Shown here piece after piece: positions 1-7,249 of a stretch of DNA of 10,156 nt. How positions within the stretch are numbered: the stretch's first letter is position 1; every line of letters starts with the position of its first letter. This DNA is from Bacillota bacterium (GTDB taxonomy: Bacteria; Bacillota; Clostridia; Oscillospirales; Oscillospiraceae), in NCBI GenBank assembly GCA_029777215.1, contig JAKOSQ010000162.1, positions 1-10,156 on the forward strand, read 5' to 3'. Below the pieces are notes generated by a model. That model saw only the letters and a list, made by a program, of their open reading frames with translations, made no database searches and had not been told where the DNA came from. Both the position numbers and the translations under genes were made by a program.

Positions 1-36
1 AATCCAAAGGGCTGTCAGCAAAAGGAGGAAATCATT

Positions 37-1251
37 ATGACAGCGGGACACCTGCGCGAACAAAACGGGATCTATCAGATCGTTCTCTCCTGGCAGGACG
101 AATGCGGCAAACGAAAAACCAAATCCGTCAGCACAGGGCTGCCGGTCAAGGGCAACAAGCGGCGGGCCGAGGCCCTGCTCAGCGAGGCGCGCGAGAGCTT
201 TGACCCGAAGAAAAAGCCGGAGGACGCGCTGAAGCCGCGGCCGCGCGCGGAGGAGTTGCAGCTCACGGAATTTTTCGTGAACTGGCTCGAACTGATGAAA
301 AACAGCGTCGAGCTCTCGACCTATTCGGGCTACGAGCTCACGATCCGCAGGCGGCTGCTGCCGTACTTCGAGCCGAAGCACCTGACGCTCCGCGAGCTCT
401 CGCCGATGGACATTCAGGAGTACTATCAGTACAGTCTGAACGTCGAGGGCGTGAGTGCGAACACGGTCATCCACCGCCATGCGAACATTCGCAAGGCGCT
501 GCAGTACGCCGTCCAGATGGGCCTTATCGAGTTCAACCCTGCCGACCGCGTCCAGCGGCCGAAAAAGGCGGCCTTCGTCGGCGGTGTCTACAACGAGGCG
601 GAGCTCGACGAGCTTTTCCGCGCGGTGCGCGGCGATGCCATCGAGCTCGCGGTCATTCTCGGCGCGTTCTACGGGCTGCGCCGCAGCGAGATCGTCGGCC
701 TCAGATGGGAGGTGGTCGACTTTGAACGGAAGACCTTCACCATCTGCCACACGGCGACCGAGGTCATCGTGGACGGCAAAACGGTCATCGTCGACAAGGA
801 CAGGCCCAAGACCAAGTCGAGCTGCCGGACCCTGCCGATGGTAGCGCCGTTCGAGACGCTGCTTCTGCGGATGAAAGCCGAGCAGGAGGAAAACCGCCGC
901 GTGTGCGGCAGCGCCTACTGCACGGACTACCTCGACTATGTCTATGTCGACGCGCTCGGCAGCCGGATCACGCCGAACCGCATCTCCGACCGCTTCCCGG
1001 CGGTGCTCAAAAAGAACGGTCTGCGTAAGATCCGTTTCCACGACCTCCGGCACTCCTGCGCGACGCTGCTCTACGCCAACGGCGTGAGCCTCAAGGAGAT
1101 CCAGGAGTGGCTCGGGCACAGCAACATTTCGACCACCAGCAACATTTACACCCACCTCGATTTCAACTCCAAGGTCTCCTCCGCGAACGCGATTTTGCGC
1201 GTTTTCCCGACTGAGGCCAGGGCCGAAAACGACGGAGGGATGCAGAAATGA
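37..1251 (+). CDS. Tyrosine site-specific integrase of a mobile element
   Basis: Tyrosine recombinase, 404 aa, expected to insert and excise an integrative element by cutting and rejoining its attachment sites through a phosphotyrosine link. Three parts can be seen. Residues 1-60 resemble the small arm-DNA-binding domain of Tn916-type integrases. Residues about 75-170 are the core-binding SAM-like domain. Residues about 185-390 are the catalytic domain. The full catalytic set is visible: R215 in GLRRSE, K258 in RPKTK, H335 and R338 in HDLRH, H361 in LGHS and the nucleophile Y371 in NIYTH. The ATG has a strong AGGAGG at 23-28 with an 8-nt gap. Length is normal and the frame is intact, so the enzyme is probably active. 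The gene points at the 3' end of tRNA-Leu about 190 bp away, which suggests that tRNA as the insertion site. No excisionase lies inside the window. Whether the element is a prophage, ICE or island cannot be told from here. Confidence 0.95.
   Translation: MTAGHLREQNGIYQIVLSWQDECGKRKTKSVSTGLPVKGNKRRAEALLSEARESFDPKKKPEDALKPRPRAEELQLTEFFVNWLELMKNSVELSTYSGYELTIRRRLLPYFEPKHLTLRELSPMDIQEYYQYSLNVEGVSANTVIHRHANIRKALQYAVQMGLIEFNPADRVQRPKKAAFVGGVYNEAELDELFRAVRGDAIELAVILGAFYGLRRSEIVGLRWEVVDFERKTFTICHTATEVIVDGKTVIVDKDRPKTKSSCRTLPMVAPFETLLLRMKAEQEENRRVCGSAYCTDYLDYVYVDALGSRITPNRISDRFPAVLKKNGLRKIRFHDLRHSCATLLYANGVSLKEIQEWLGHSNISTTSNIYTHLDFNSKVSSANAILRVFPTEARAENDGGMQK
1233..1243 (+). repeat. 11-bp motif CGGAGGGATGC, copy 1 (candidate arm site)
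   Basis: First copy of CGGAGGGATGC, lying inside the last codons of the integrase gene. Identical copies occur at 1335-1345 (same strand) and 1389-1399 (opposite strand), with a shorter match at 1324-1332. The position between the integrase and its probable tRNA target suggests integrase arm-type binding sites; that role is inferred. Confidence 0.6.
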
Positions 1252-1254
1252 ACG

Positions 1255-1287
1255 AAAAAAACAGCTCCGTTCGGAAACAAACGGAGC
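1255..1287 (-). terminator. Intrinsic terminator acting leftward, just after the integrase gene
   Basis: An 8-bp perfect stem (GCTCCGTT at 1264-1271 with AACGGAGC at 1280-1287) and an 8-nt loop. On the minus strand it is followed two bases later by seven U residues (A run at 1255-1261). It has no U-tract on the plus strand, so it stops transcription coming from the tRNA side before it runs antisense into the integrase gene. Confidence 0.7.
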
Positions 1288-1323
1288 CGGGCAGAACGAA
1301 CTGGAAGAAAAACCTCGATTTTT

Positions 1324-1345
1324 GGAGGGATGTTCGGAGGGATGC
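1324..1345 (+). repeat. Tandem GGAGGGATG pair (candidate arm sites)
   Basis: Two 12-bp units in tandem: GGAGGGATG begins at 1324 and again at 1336, each followed by a three-base spacer ending in TC. The second, extended by one base on each side, is the exact 11-mer CGGAGGGATGC (1335-1345) found at the integrase 3' end. Paired, evenly phased repeats next to an integrase are typical of recombinase arm sites, but binding is not shown. Confidence 0.6.
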
Positions 1346-1388
1346 TCCGATTTTCGGGCCTTGAAAAAACGCCCGTGATCAACTTTTT

Positions 1389-1399
1389 GCATCCCTCCG
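1389..1399 (-). repeat. 11-bp motif CGGAGGGATGC, inverted copy
   Basis: Exact reverse-complement copy of the 11-mer (read GCATCCCTCCG on the plus strand), 43 bp from the direct copy at 1335-1345 and about 40 bp from the 3' end of tRNA-Leu. With the direct copies it brackets the integrase-proximal side of the presumed attachment site. Confidence 0.6.
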
Positions 1400-1400
1400 A

Positions 1401-1440
1401 AAAGCCGCAAAAGCCCGCCAGCACAGGGCTGACGGGCTTT
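1401..1440 (-). terminator. Terminator of tRNA-Leu
   Basis: Directly after the encoded CCA of the tRNA the minus strand folds into a long hairpin. An outer stem of 8 bp (1433-1440 with 1410-1417) and an inner stem of 4 bp (1428-1431 with 1419-1422) are separated by one C/A mismatch, with a 5-nt loop. The descending arm ends in a short U run, followed by GCGGCUUUUC. It fits a rho-independent terminator for the tRNA transcript. If the mobile element is inserted in the tRNA 3' end, this terminator was supplied by the element. Confidence 0.65.
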
Positions 1441-1465
1441 GGTGCCGGTGACCGGGATCGAACCG
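1440..1465. other. Putative attachment core at the tRNA-Leu 3' end
   Basis: Inferred right junction of the mobile element. Integrases of this family commonly recombine within the T-arm and acceptor end of a tRNA gene, leaving the tRNA intact and a direct repeat of its 3' end at the far end of the element. Here the integrase gene lies on the 3' side of the tRNA, as that model predicts. The second copy would lie outside the window, so the exact core cannot be delimited. Confidence 0.4.
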
Positions 1466-1526
1466 GTACGGGATTGCTCCCACGGGATTTTAAGTCCCGG
1501 GCGTCTGCCAGTTCCGCCACACCGGC
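1440..1526 (-). tRNA. tRNA-Leu, anticodon UAA
   Basis: An 87-nt class II tRNA with encoded CCA. The acceptor stem GCCGGTG (5' end at 1526) pairs with CACCGGC, followed by A and CCA ending at 1440. The anticodon stem CGGGA/TCCCG carries the loop CTTAAAA, giving anticodon UAA, which reads UUA and UUG leucine codons. The long variable arm (GGGA/TCCC around GCAA) and the T arm ACCGG-TTCGATC-CCGGT are regular. It is preceded by its own promoter and followed by a terminator. All stems pair, so the gene is functional even though it probably hosts an integrated element at its 3' end. Confidence 0.97.
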
Positions 1527-1550
1527 GCGGGGCATCCAAACGCAACAAAT

Positions 1551-1579
1551 ATGTTAACACGTTAAAGTTTCCTTGTCAA
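1551..1579 (-). promoter_or_regulatory. Promoter of tRNA-Leu
   Basis: On the minus strand, a perfect -35 TTGACA (1574-1579), 17-bp spacer and -10 TAACAT (1551-1556). Transcription would start near 1544 and leave a leader of about 18 nt before the tRNA 5' end. A consensus -35 with a short leader fits a strong stable-RNA promoter of the sigma-70 (SigA) type. Confidence 0.75.
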
Positions 1580-1634
1580 TCAAAAACACAGGCCCCAGCC
1601 GCCGCGCAGCGCCGGAGAAGGCTGATTTTTTCTG

Positions 1635-1663
1635 TTGCTCTGCACCCGCGAGTCTGCTATAAT
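1635..1663 (+). promoter_or_regulatory. Promoter of the recJ-relA-dtd operon
   Basis: -35 TTGCTC (1635-1640), 17-bp spacer and a perfect -10 TATAAT (1658-1663) preceded by TG one base upstream (extended -10). The start site would be near 1670, giving a leader of about 80 nt before recJ. A second TATAAT at 1688-1693 lacks a convincing -35. This promoter diverges from that of tRNA-Leu, with about 55 bp between the two -35 boxes. Nothing else is seen in the 1580-1750 gap. Confidence 0.7.
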
Positions 1664-1750
1664 ATATAGATGTGCCATACTGATAACTATAATTTGAGAG
1701 CCGTCTGACGCCGCACAGCGGTCAACCGCAGGCGCATACGGGAGAATATA

Positions 1751-3775
1751 ATGATAAAGGATATCTGGAAAATACCAAATTACACAGAAGAATGCTGCGA
1801 TGCGCTCGTCTCGGCGGACTATACGCCGCTGCTCGCGGCGGTGCTCCGCGCGCGGGGGATCGACACGGCCGAGGGGGCCGCGCAGTTTCTCTCGCACGGG
1901 GAGGATTTGCTCTGCGACCCGCTGCTGCTCTGCGACATGGACCGCGCGGTCGCGCGCATCGAACGCGCTGTTCGCGACTGTGAGCGCGTTGCCGTCTATG
2001 GCGACTATGACGTTGACGGCATCACCTCCACCTGTCTCATGACCGAATATTTCCGCCGCAACGGCATTGCCTGCCTTTCCTACATACCCGACCGCCTCGA
2101 CGAGGGCTACGGCATCAACGCCGGCGCGATCGAGTCTCTGCGCGAAAAGTGCGTCACGCTCGTCGTGACCGTTGACTGCGGCATCACCGCCGCCGAGGAG
2201 GTGGCCTTCGCCAGAAGCCTCGGCATCGACGTTGTCATCACGGACCACCACGAATGTCCGCAGACGCTGCCGGACGCCGCCGCCGTCGTCGACCCGAAGC
2301 GTCCCGGTTCCCGCTATCCGAACGAGGAGCTTGCGGGCGTCGGCGTTGCGTTCAAGCTTGTCTGCGCGCTCGAAAACGACCCACAGGGCTCGCTCGCGCG
2401 TTACGCGGACCTCGTCGCGGTCGGCACGATCGCGGACGTCATGCCGCTGACGGGGGAGAACCGCTGCCTCGTCTACGAGGGACTTGAGAAGCTTAAAAAT
2501 GCGCCGCGGCCCGGCTTTGAGGCCCTGCTTGAGGAGTCCGGCGCGGCGAAAAAGCCGCTCAACGCGGCGACCGTCGGCTTCACGCTGGCACCCCGTATCA
2601 ACGCCGCCGGGAGACTGTGCAAAACGGGCGTTTCACTGCGTCTGCTCGCAACGGCGGACCCGGAGGAGGCGCGGCTGCTCGCAAGAGAACTGTGCGACCT
2701 CAACCACCGCCGGCAGGAGCTGGAATTGCAGGTGCTCGAGGACGCGCTTGCGTGTCTTGGCAGCGCAAAGCAGGACTTGCCGATCGTGCTCGAGAGCGAG
2801 AACTGGCACCCCGGCGTCGTCGGCATCGCCGCCTCGCGGCTGACCGAGGAATACCACGTCCCCGCGATCATGATTTGCATCGAGGGCGGCAGCGGCAAGG
2901 GCTCCTGCCGGAGCTACGGCGACTTCAACCTTTTCGAGGCGCTCTCCGCCTGTGCGGACTGCCTTGAGAGCTTCGGTGGACATGCCTTCGCGGCGGGCCT
3001 CTCCATTCGGCCCGAGCGCGTTGACGAGTTCCGCGCCAGGCTTGCGGACTACTACCGCGCACATCTCCCGGAGAGCGCGCCCACCGTCACGCCGGAGTTG
3101 CTGATCGGCAATCCCTCGGTGCTGACGCTCGAGGGCGTCGCTTCGCTCGACGAGCTTGAGCCCTGCGGCAACGGCTGCGAAAAACCGCTCATGTGCATGC
3201 TCAACGCCATTTTGGAGTCGGTCACGCCGATCGGCGGCGGCCGCCATCTGCGCATGAGCGTCGAAAAAAACGGCGCGCGCTTCGACTGCGTCTTTTTCTC
3301 GCACACGCTCGCGGACCTCTGCGTCCGCCCGGGCATGCCGGTCGACCTGTGCTTTGTTCCGCAGGTGAACGACTTCCGCGGCCACCGCAGCGTGCAGTTC
3401 CTCATCTGCGCCGTGCGGCCGTCGGAAACGCTCGACACCTGCCGCTGCATCCTCGAAATGGAGGAGTTCAGCGTCGAGGAGCTGCGGATATTCCGCCCGG
3501 GGCGCGACGAGCTCGCGCGCGCGTGGCGGCGCATCAAGCAGTTCGGCGGCCGGATCGAGTTCCGCTATGAAGAACTCTCCGGTGGCCGGCGCGACTTCAT
3601 GGACCCCGTGAAGTTCTGCCTGTGCATTGAAATTTTAAAAGAACTCAAGCTCGTGGACCTCAAGGCCCGGGACGGCTGCATCTGCTGCGCCGCCGCGGAC
3701 GACGGACGCAAGACCGAGCTCACAAATTCCCGCCTTTTCACCCGCCTCTGGGGCGGCTCGCTCACAAAGCACTGA
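1751..3775 (+). CDS. recJ: Single-stranded-DNA-specific exonuclease RecJ
   Basis: RecJ degrades single-stranded DNA 5' to 3' with Mg2+/Mn2+ and acts in RecF-pathway recombination and mismatch and base-excision repair. The 674-aa protein shows the DHH phosphoesterase core in order: GDYDVDG (residues 84-90), VDCGIT (141-146), TDHHE (164-168) and an aspartate-containing DLVAVGTIADV (220-230). These are followed by PRINAAGR (281-288), HPGVVGIAASR (353-363) and the DHHA1-type GGHAFAAGL (409-417). The C-terminal 250 residues carry the OB-like region and a less conserved tail. The metal-binding aspartates and histidines are all present. The ATG is preceded by GGGAG at 1740-1744 with a 6-nt gap. It is the first gene of the operon. 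In many Firmicutes apt lies between recJ and relA, but here relA follows after only 27 nt. Confidence 0.96.
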   Translation: MIKDIWKIPNYTEECCDALVSADYTPLLAAVLRARGIDTAEGAAQFLSHGEDLLCDPLLLCDMDRAVARIERAVRDCERVAVYGDYDVDGITSTCLMTEYFRRNGIACLSYIPDRLDEGYGINAGAIESLREKCVTLVVTVDCGITAAEEVAFARSLGIDVVITDHHECPQTLPDAAAVVDPKRPGSRYPNEELAGVGVAFKLVCALENDPQGSLARYADLVAVGTIADVMPLTGENRCLVYEGLEKLKNAPRPGFEALLEESGAAKKPLNAATVGFTLAPRINAAGRLCKTGVSLRLLATADPEEARLLARELCDLNHRRQELELQVLEDALACLGSAKQDLPIVLESENWHPGVVGIAASRLTEEYHVPAIMICIEGGSGKGSCRSYGDFNLFEALSACADCLESFGGHAFAAGLSIRPERVDEFRARLADYYRAHLPESAPTVTPELLIGNPSVLTLEGVASLDELEPCGNGCEKPLMCMLNAILESVTPIGGGRHLRMSVEKNGARFDCVFFSHTLADLCVRPGMPVDLCFVPQVNDFRGHRSVQFLICAVRPSETLDTCRCILEMEEFSVEELRIFRPGRDELARAWRRIKQFGGRIEFRYEELSGGRRDFMDPVKFCLCIEILKELKLVDLKARDGCICCAAADDGRKTELTNSRLFTRLWGGSLTKH

Positions 3776-3802
3776 AAAGACGGATGATCGAGGATGACCC
3801 AT

Positions 3803-6046
3803 ATGCCGGACGACGAAACGAATAAAACAGAATATCTCAACGCGGACGAGATGTATGCCGCGCTTGAAAAAAGTGTTCTTGCGATGAACCCGGCGGTGGA
3901 CGCCGGGCGCATCCGCTCGGCCTACGACTGCGCGGTCCTCGCCCACAGCGGGCAGAAGCGACGCGAGGGCTCGGCCTATGTGACCCACTGCGTCGCCGCG
4001 GCGCAAAACTGCGTCGAAATGGGGCTCGCGGACGAGGACTGCATCATCGCCGCCCTCCTGCACGATACGATCGAGGACACCTCGCTGACCTATCAGGACA
4101 TCGCCAAGCAGTTCGGCACGACGGTCGCGGACCTCGTCGAAGGCGTCACCAAGCTCACGCGCGTCCAGTACACCAGCAAAGAGGACGAGCAGATGGAGAA
4201 CATGCGCAAGATGCTCATCGCCATGGCGAAGGACATCCGCGTCATCATGATCAAGATCGCCGACCGCCTCCACAACATGCGGACGATGCAGTACCAGACG
4301 CCGGAAAAGCAACGCGCCAAGTCCCTTGAAACGATGGAAATCTACGCTCCGATCGCCCACCGCCTCGGCATGCAGAAGGCCAAGTGGGAGCTGGAGGACC
4401 TCGCGCTGCTCTATCTCGACCCCATCGGCTTCAAGGAAATCACGGACTCCCTCGAGCAGCACATGCCCATGCTCGAAGAATTCATGCAGACCGTCGAGGA
4501 CAAGATTCAGTCCCGGCTCGACGACTGGAACATTAAGGGCGAAATTTCCAGTCGAATCAAGCACATCTATTCCATCTACCGCAAGATGTATTCGCAGAAC
4601 AAGCAGCTCAACGAAATTTTCGACCTCTGCGCCTTCCGCGTGATCGTCGAGAGCATTGCCGACTGCTACAACGTCCTCGGCCACATCCACGACATGTTCA
4701 AGCCCCTGCCGGGCCGTTTCAAGGACTATATCTCCACCCCGAAGCCCAACGGCTACCAGTCCATCCACACGACCGTCATCGGCTCGGAGGGCATCCCCTT
4801 CGAGGTCCAGATCCGCACCTGGGACATGCACCAGACTGCCGAATACGGCGTCGCGGCGCACTGGAAGTACAAGTCCGGAACGGACGGCGTCAAGGTCGGG
4901 GACGAGGAGAAGTTCGCCTGGGTCCGCCGGCTGCTCGAAACGCAGGCGGACAGCGACGCGCAGGACTTTTTCCACGATCTCAAGATCGACATGTTCTCGG
5001 ACGAGGTCTTCGTCTTCACGCCGCAGGGCGACGTCATCAACCTCCCTGCCGGGGCGACGCCGATCGACTTCGCCTATGGCATCCACTCCGCCGTCGGCAA
5101 CCGCATGATCGGCGCGAAGGTCAACGGCCGCATCGTCCCCTTCGACCGGGTCTTGCAAAACGGCGACATCGTCGAGGTCCTGACCTCGAAGGCGGCGCCC
5201 GGGCCGTCCCGCGACTGGATGAAGATTGCCAAGAGCGGCGCGGCTCGCAGCAAGATCAAGCAGTGGTTCAAAAAAGAAAAGCGCGAGGAGAACATCGTCG
5301 CGGGCAAGTCCATCTTTGAGAGCGAGCTCAAGCAGGCCGGCCTCACGATGGCCGCCATCACGGACGAGGAGCTGCAGCCCGCCGTTTTGAAAAAGCTTGC
5401 CGTTGCCTCGATGGACGACCTCTACGCCTCCATCGGCTACGGCGGCATGACGGCCACCAAGGCCGTCAACAAGATCAAGGACGAGATCGTCAAGGCGCAG
5501 AAGCTGCCGCCGAAGACCCCAGTTGAAAAAATGGCCGAAAAGGTCGAATACCAGCAGAAAAAGGCCGCCCAGCAGGGCGACCGACACCCGGTCCACGGCG
5601 TGCTGGTTGAGGGACTCGACAACTGTCTCGTCAAATTCTCCCGCTGCTGCACGCCGGTCCCCGGCGACGACATTGTCGGCTTCATTACGCGGGGCTACGG
5701 CGTCTCCATTCACCGCACGGACTGCAAAAACTACCTGCTCAGCCGCGACAACCCCGAGGACGGCGGCCGCTGGATCAACGTCAGCTGGGCGGACGCGCCG
5801 AGTGAGAGCTACGTCACGACCATCCGCATCCTCGCGCGCGAGCGCAGCGGCTTCGTCATCGACATCGCGACCGTGCTCAACGCGCTTAACGCCAAGGTGC
5901 TGAGTCTCAACGCCCGCGATCTCGACGGGGCCAAGTCCACCGCCGTTGTCACGGTGGAGGTCAAGACCCTCGCGGACCTCGAGGTCATCATCGCAAAGCT
6001 CCGTACCGTCGCGGGCGTCACCGAGATCACCCGCTCGGGCGACTGA
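3803..6046 (+). CDS. relA: Bifunctional (p)ppGpp synthase/hydrolase, Rel/SpoT family
   Basis: Makes (p)ppGpp from ATP and GDP or GTP during starvation and hydrolyses it again. The frame can be read from an ATG at 3794, but GAGG at 3790-3793 touches that codon and lies 9 nt before the ATG at 3803, so 3803 (747 aa) is the better start. Numbered from 3794: the HD hydrolase domain (about 40-195) has H65, H90-D91 in HDTIEDT, and D157 with N161. The synthetase domain (about 245-365) has RFKDYISTPKPNGYQSIHT, and its RxKD form (308-311) is the version known from bifunctional enzymes. A TGS domain follows (about 402-463), then a helical part, a Cys-rich zinc-finger-like segment with SRCCTPVPGD (616-625) and a C-terminal ACT domain (about 674-748) for ribosome-linked regulation. 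All key residues are intact. It is probably cotranscribed with recJ and dtd. Confidence 0.96.
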   Translation: MPDDETNKTEYLNADEMYAALEKSVLAMNPAVDAGRIRSAYDCAVLAHSGQKRREGSAYVTHCVAAAQNCVEMGLADEDCIIAALLHDTIEDTSLTYQDIAKQFGTTVADLVEGVTKLTRVQYTSKEDEQMENMRKMLIAMAKDIRVIMIKIADRLHNMRTMQYQTPEKQRAKSLETMEIYAPIAHRLGMQKAKWELEDLALLYLDPIGFKEITDSLEQHMPMLEEFMQTVEDKIQSRLDDWNIKGEISSRIKHIYSIYRKMYSQNKQLNEIFDLCAFRVIVESIADCYNVLGHIHDMFKPLPGRFKDYISTPKPNGYQSIHTTVIGSEGIPFEVQIRTWDMHQTAEYGVAAHWKYKSGTDGVKVGDEEKFAWVRRLLETQADSDAQDFFHDLKIDMFSDEVFVFTPQGDVINLPAGATPIDFAYGIHSAVGNRMIGAKVNGRIVPFDRVLQNGDIVEVLTSKAAPGPSRDWMKIAKSGAARSKIKQWFKKEKREENIVAGKSIFESELKQAGLTMAAITDEELQPAVLKKLAVASMDDLYASIGYGGMTATKAVNKIKDEIVKAQKLPPKTPVEKMAEKVEYQQKKAAQQGDRHPVHGVLVEGLDNCLVKFSRCCTPVPGDDIVGFITRGYGVSIHRTDCKNYLLSRDNPEDGGRWINVSWADAPSESYVTTIRILARERSGFVIDIATVLNALNAKVLSLNARDLDGAKSTAVVTVEVKTLADLEVIIAKLRTVAGVTEITRSGD

Positions 6047-6116
6047 AGCGGTGGGGGAGAGCCTCCGCGCTGCATAGAACAGGCCCGCAGAGGGCAAAAC
6101 GAAAGGGGGCTACGCG

Positions 6117-6560
6117 TTGCGCGCAGTCGTCACCAGAGTCAAAAACGCCGCCGTCGATATCTCCGGCGAGCGCGTCGGGGAGATCGGACAGGGCTTTCTC
6201 GTCCTGCTCGGCGTCTCCGTCACGGACACGGAAAAAGAAGCGGACAAAATTGCCGACCGCATCTGCGGCCTGCGCGTCTTCGAGGACGAAAACGGCAAGA
6301 TGAACCTTGCGCCCGACAAGATCGGGGCGGCGCTGCTGATCGTCTCGCAGTTCACGCTCTACGCGGACTGCTCGTCCCGCCGTCCGGGCTTCACGCGGGC
6401 CGCCGGCGGGCCCGTCGCCGAGCCGCTCTATGAGCGCGTCATGGCCCAGTGTCGCGCGCGCGGCTTCCGGGTGGAGCACGGCGTCTTCGGCGCGGACATG
6501 CAGGTGTCCTCCGTGAACGACGGCCCGGTCACGCTCATCCTCGATACGGACAGCCTGTAA
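6117..6560 (+). CDS. dtd: D-aminoacyl-tRNA deacylase (DTD)
   Basis: Removes D-amino acids, and mischarged glycine, from tRNAs and so protects translation. The 147-aa length is typical. Two family signatures are visible: SQFTLYAD (77-84), containing the active-site region, and NDGPVT (134-139), whose Gly-cisPro pair selects against L-amino acids. The start is a TTG: an in-frame TAG at 6075-6077 and the lack of other start codons leave it as the only start that keeps the conserved MRAVVTRV N-terminus. A GGGGG at 6105-6109 sits 7 nt upstream. It lies 70 nt after relA, in the relA-dtd order common in Firmicutes, and is probably part of the same operon. Confidence 0.95.
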   Translation: MRAVVTRVKNAAVDISGERVGEIGQGFLVLLGVSVTDTEKEADKIADRICGLRVFEDENGKMNLAPDKIGAALLIVSQFTLYADCSSRRPGFTRAAGGPVAEPLYERVMAQCRARGFRVEHGVFGADMQVSSVNDGPVTLILDTDSL

Positions 6561-6637
6561 TGAACCTTTTTGACCTTTTCAACCGCGGAATTTTCCGCCA
6601 CAAGCTCGTCTCTCACGACGTTATCAGGAGGAACACC

Positions 6638-7249
6638 ATGCTCATCAAATCGTTTACAGTCGGCCAGATCCAGACGAACTGCTACATCGTCACGGACCCC
6701 ACCACGCTCGAGTGCGCCGTCATCGATCCCGGCGCGGACTCGAACACCATTCTCAACTACCTCGACGACAACAAGCTCAAGTGCCGCGCCGTACTGCTCA
6801 CGCACGGCCACTTCGACCACACCGGCGGCGTTGAGGCCGTTGCGTCCGAGACCGGCGCGAAGGTCTATATGAACAAAAAGGACGTCCGCCAGACGGCCAT
6901 TGACATCGGCTACCACTACGACCCGCCCGAGGGCACGCTCTTCATCAACGAGGGTGCGGAGATCAAGGTCGGCTCGCTCACCTTCAAGGTTCTCGAGACG
7001 CCGGGCCACTCCGAGGGCGGCGTGTGCTACATCTGCGACCGCGCGCTTTTCGTGGGCGACACGCTCTTCCGCGACTCCTGTGGCCGGACGGACCTCCCCG
7101 GCGGCAACGGCGCGGAGATCATGCGCTCGCTCAAAAAGCTCGGTCAGCTCGAGGGCGACTACGAGGTTTACCCCGGCCACATGGAGTGGACGACCCTCGA
7201 CAGAGAAAGAAGCTGCAACGAGTTCATGCTCTCGGCGATGGATGAATAA
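6638..7249 (+). CDS. Metallo-beta-lactamase-fold hydrolase (glyoxalase II-like)
   Basis: A 203-aa MBL-fold protein of the small GloB/YcbL-like group, usually annotated as hydroxyacylglutathione hydrolase or MBL-fold hydrolase. The metal site is complete: HGHFDH (H56, H58, D60, H61), H124 in TPGHSEGG, D141 in VGDTLF and H181 in YPGHMEWTTL. The true substrate is not certain; thioesters are likely, but Clostridia generally lack glutathione. The frame is open much further upstream, but the ATG at 6638 has AGGAGG at 6626-6631 (6-nt gap) and gives the family N-terminus MLIKSFTVGQIQTNCYIV. An ATG at 6560 overlapping the dtd stop (TAATG) is a weaker alternative that would add 26 residues. It is the last gene of the recJ-relA-dtd cluster, and a strong terminator follows its stop. 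Confidence 0.93.
   Translation: MLIKSFTVGQIQTNCYIVTDPTTLECAVIDPGADSNTILNYLDDNKLKCRAVLLTHGHFDHTGGVEAVASETGAKVYMNKKDVRQTAIDIGYHYDPPEGTLFINEGAEIKVGSLTFKVLETPGHSEGGVCYICDRALFVGDTLFRDSCGRTDLPGGNGAEIMRSLKKLGQLEGDYEVYPGHMEWTTLDRERSCNEFMLSAMDE

Noticed and set aside
125..147. A 23-bp stretch in the integrase gene matching 1415-1437 at 20 positions, with a 13-bp exact core CAGCACAGGGCTG
   Set aside because: It encodes the conserved STGLPV segment of the integrase. A match of this length is within chance expectation for a GC-rich 10-kb window, so I do not call it an attachment repeat.
1330..1669. Small open frames across tRNA-Leu and its flanks on both strands
   Set aside because: They cross a complete tRNA gene and its terminator and promoter, and look like no known protein.
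3635..6097. An 820-codon open frame on the minus strand opposite relA
   Set aside because: It is a shadow of a GC-rich gene: low-complexity V/D/L/A/R composition, no recognisable domain, and it covers a complete, well-conserved Rel protein on the other strand.
6449..6637. A 63-residue upstream extension of the MBL hydrolase frame, overlapping dtd
   Set aside because: The extension is arginine-rich and lies in another frame of dtd. A strong AGGAGG before the ATG at 6638 and the family N-terminus fix the start there.
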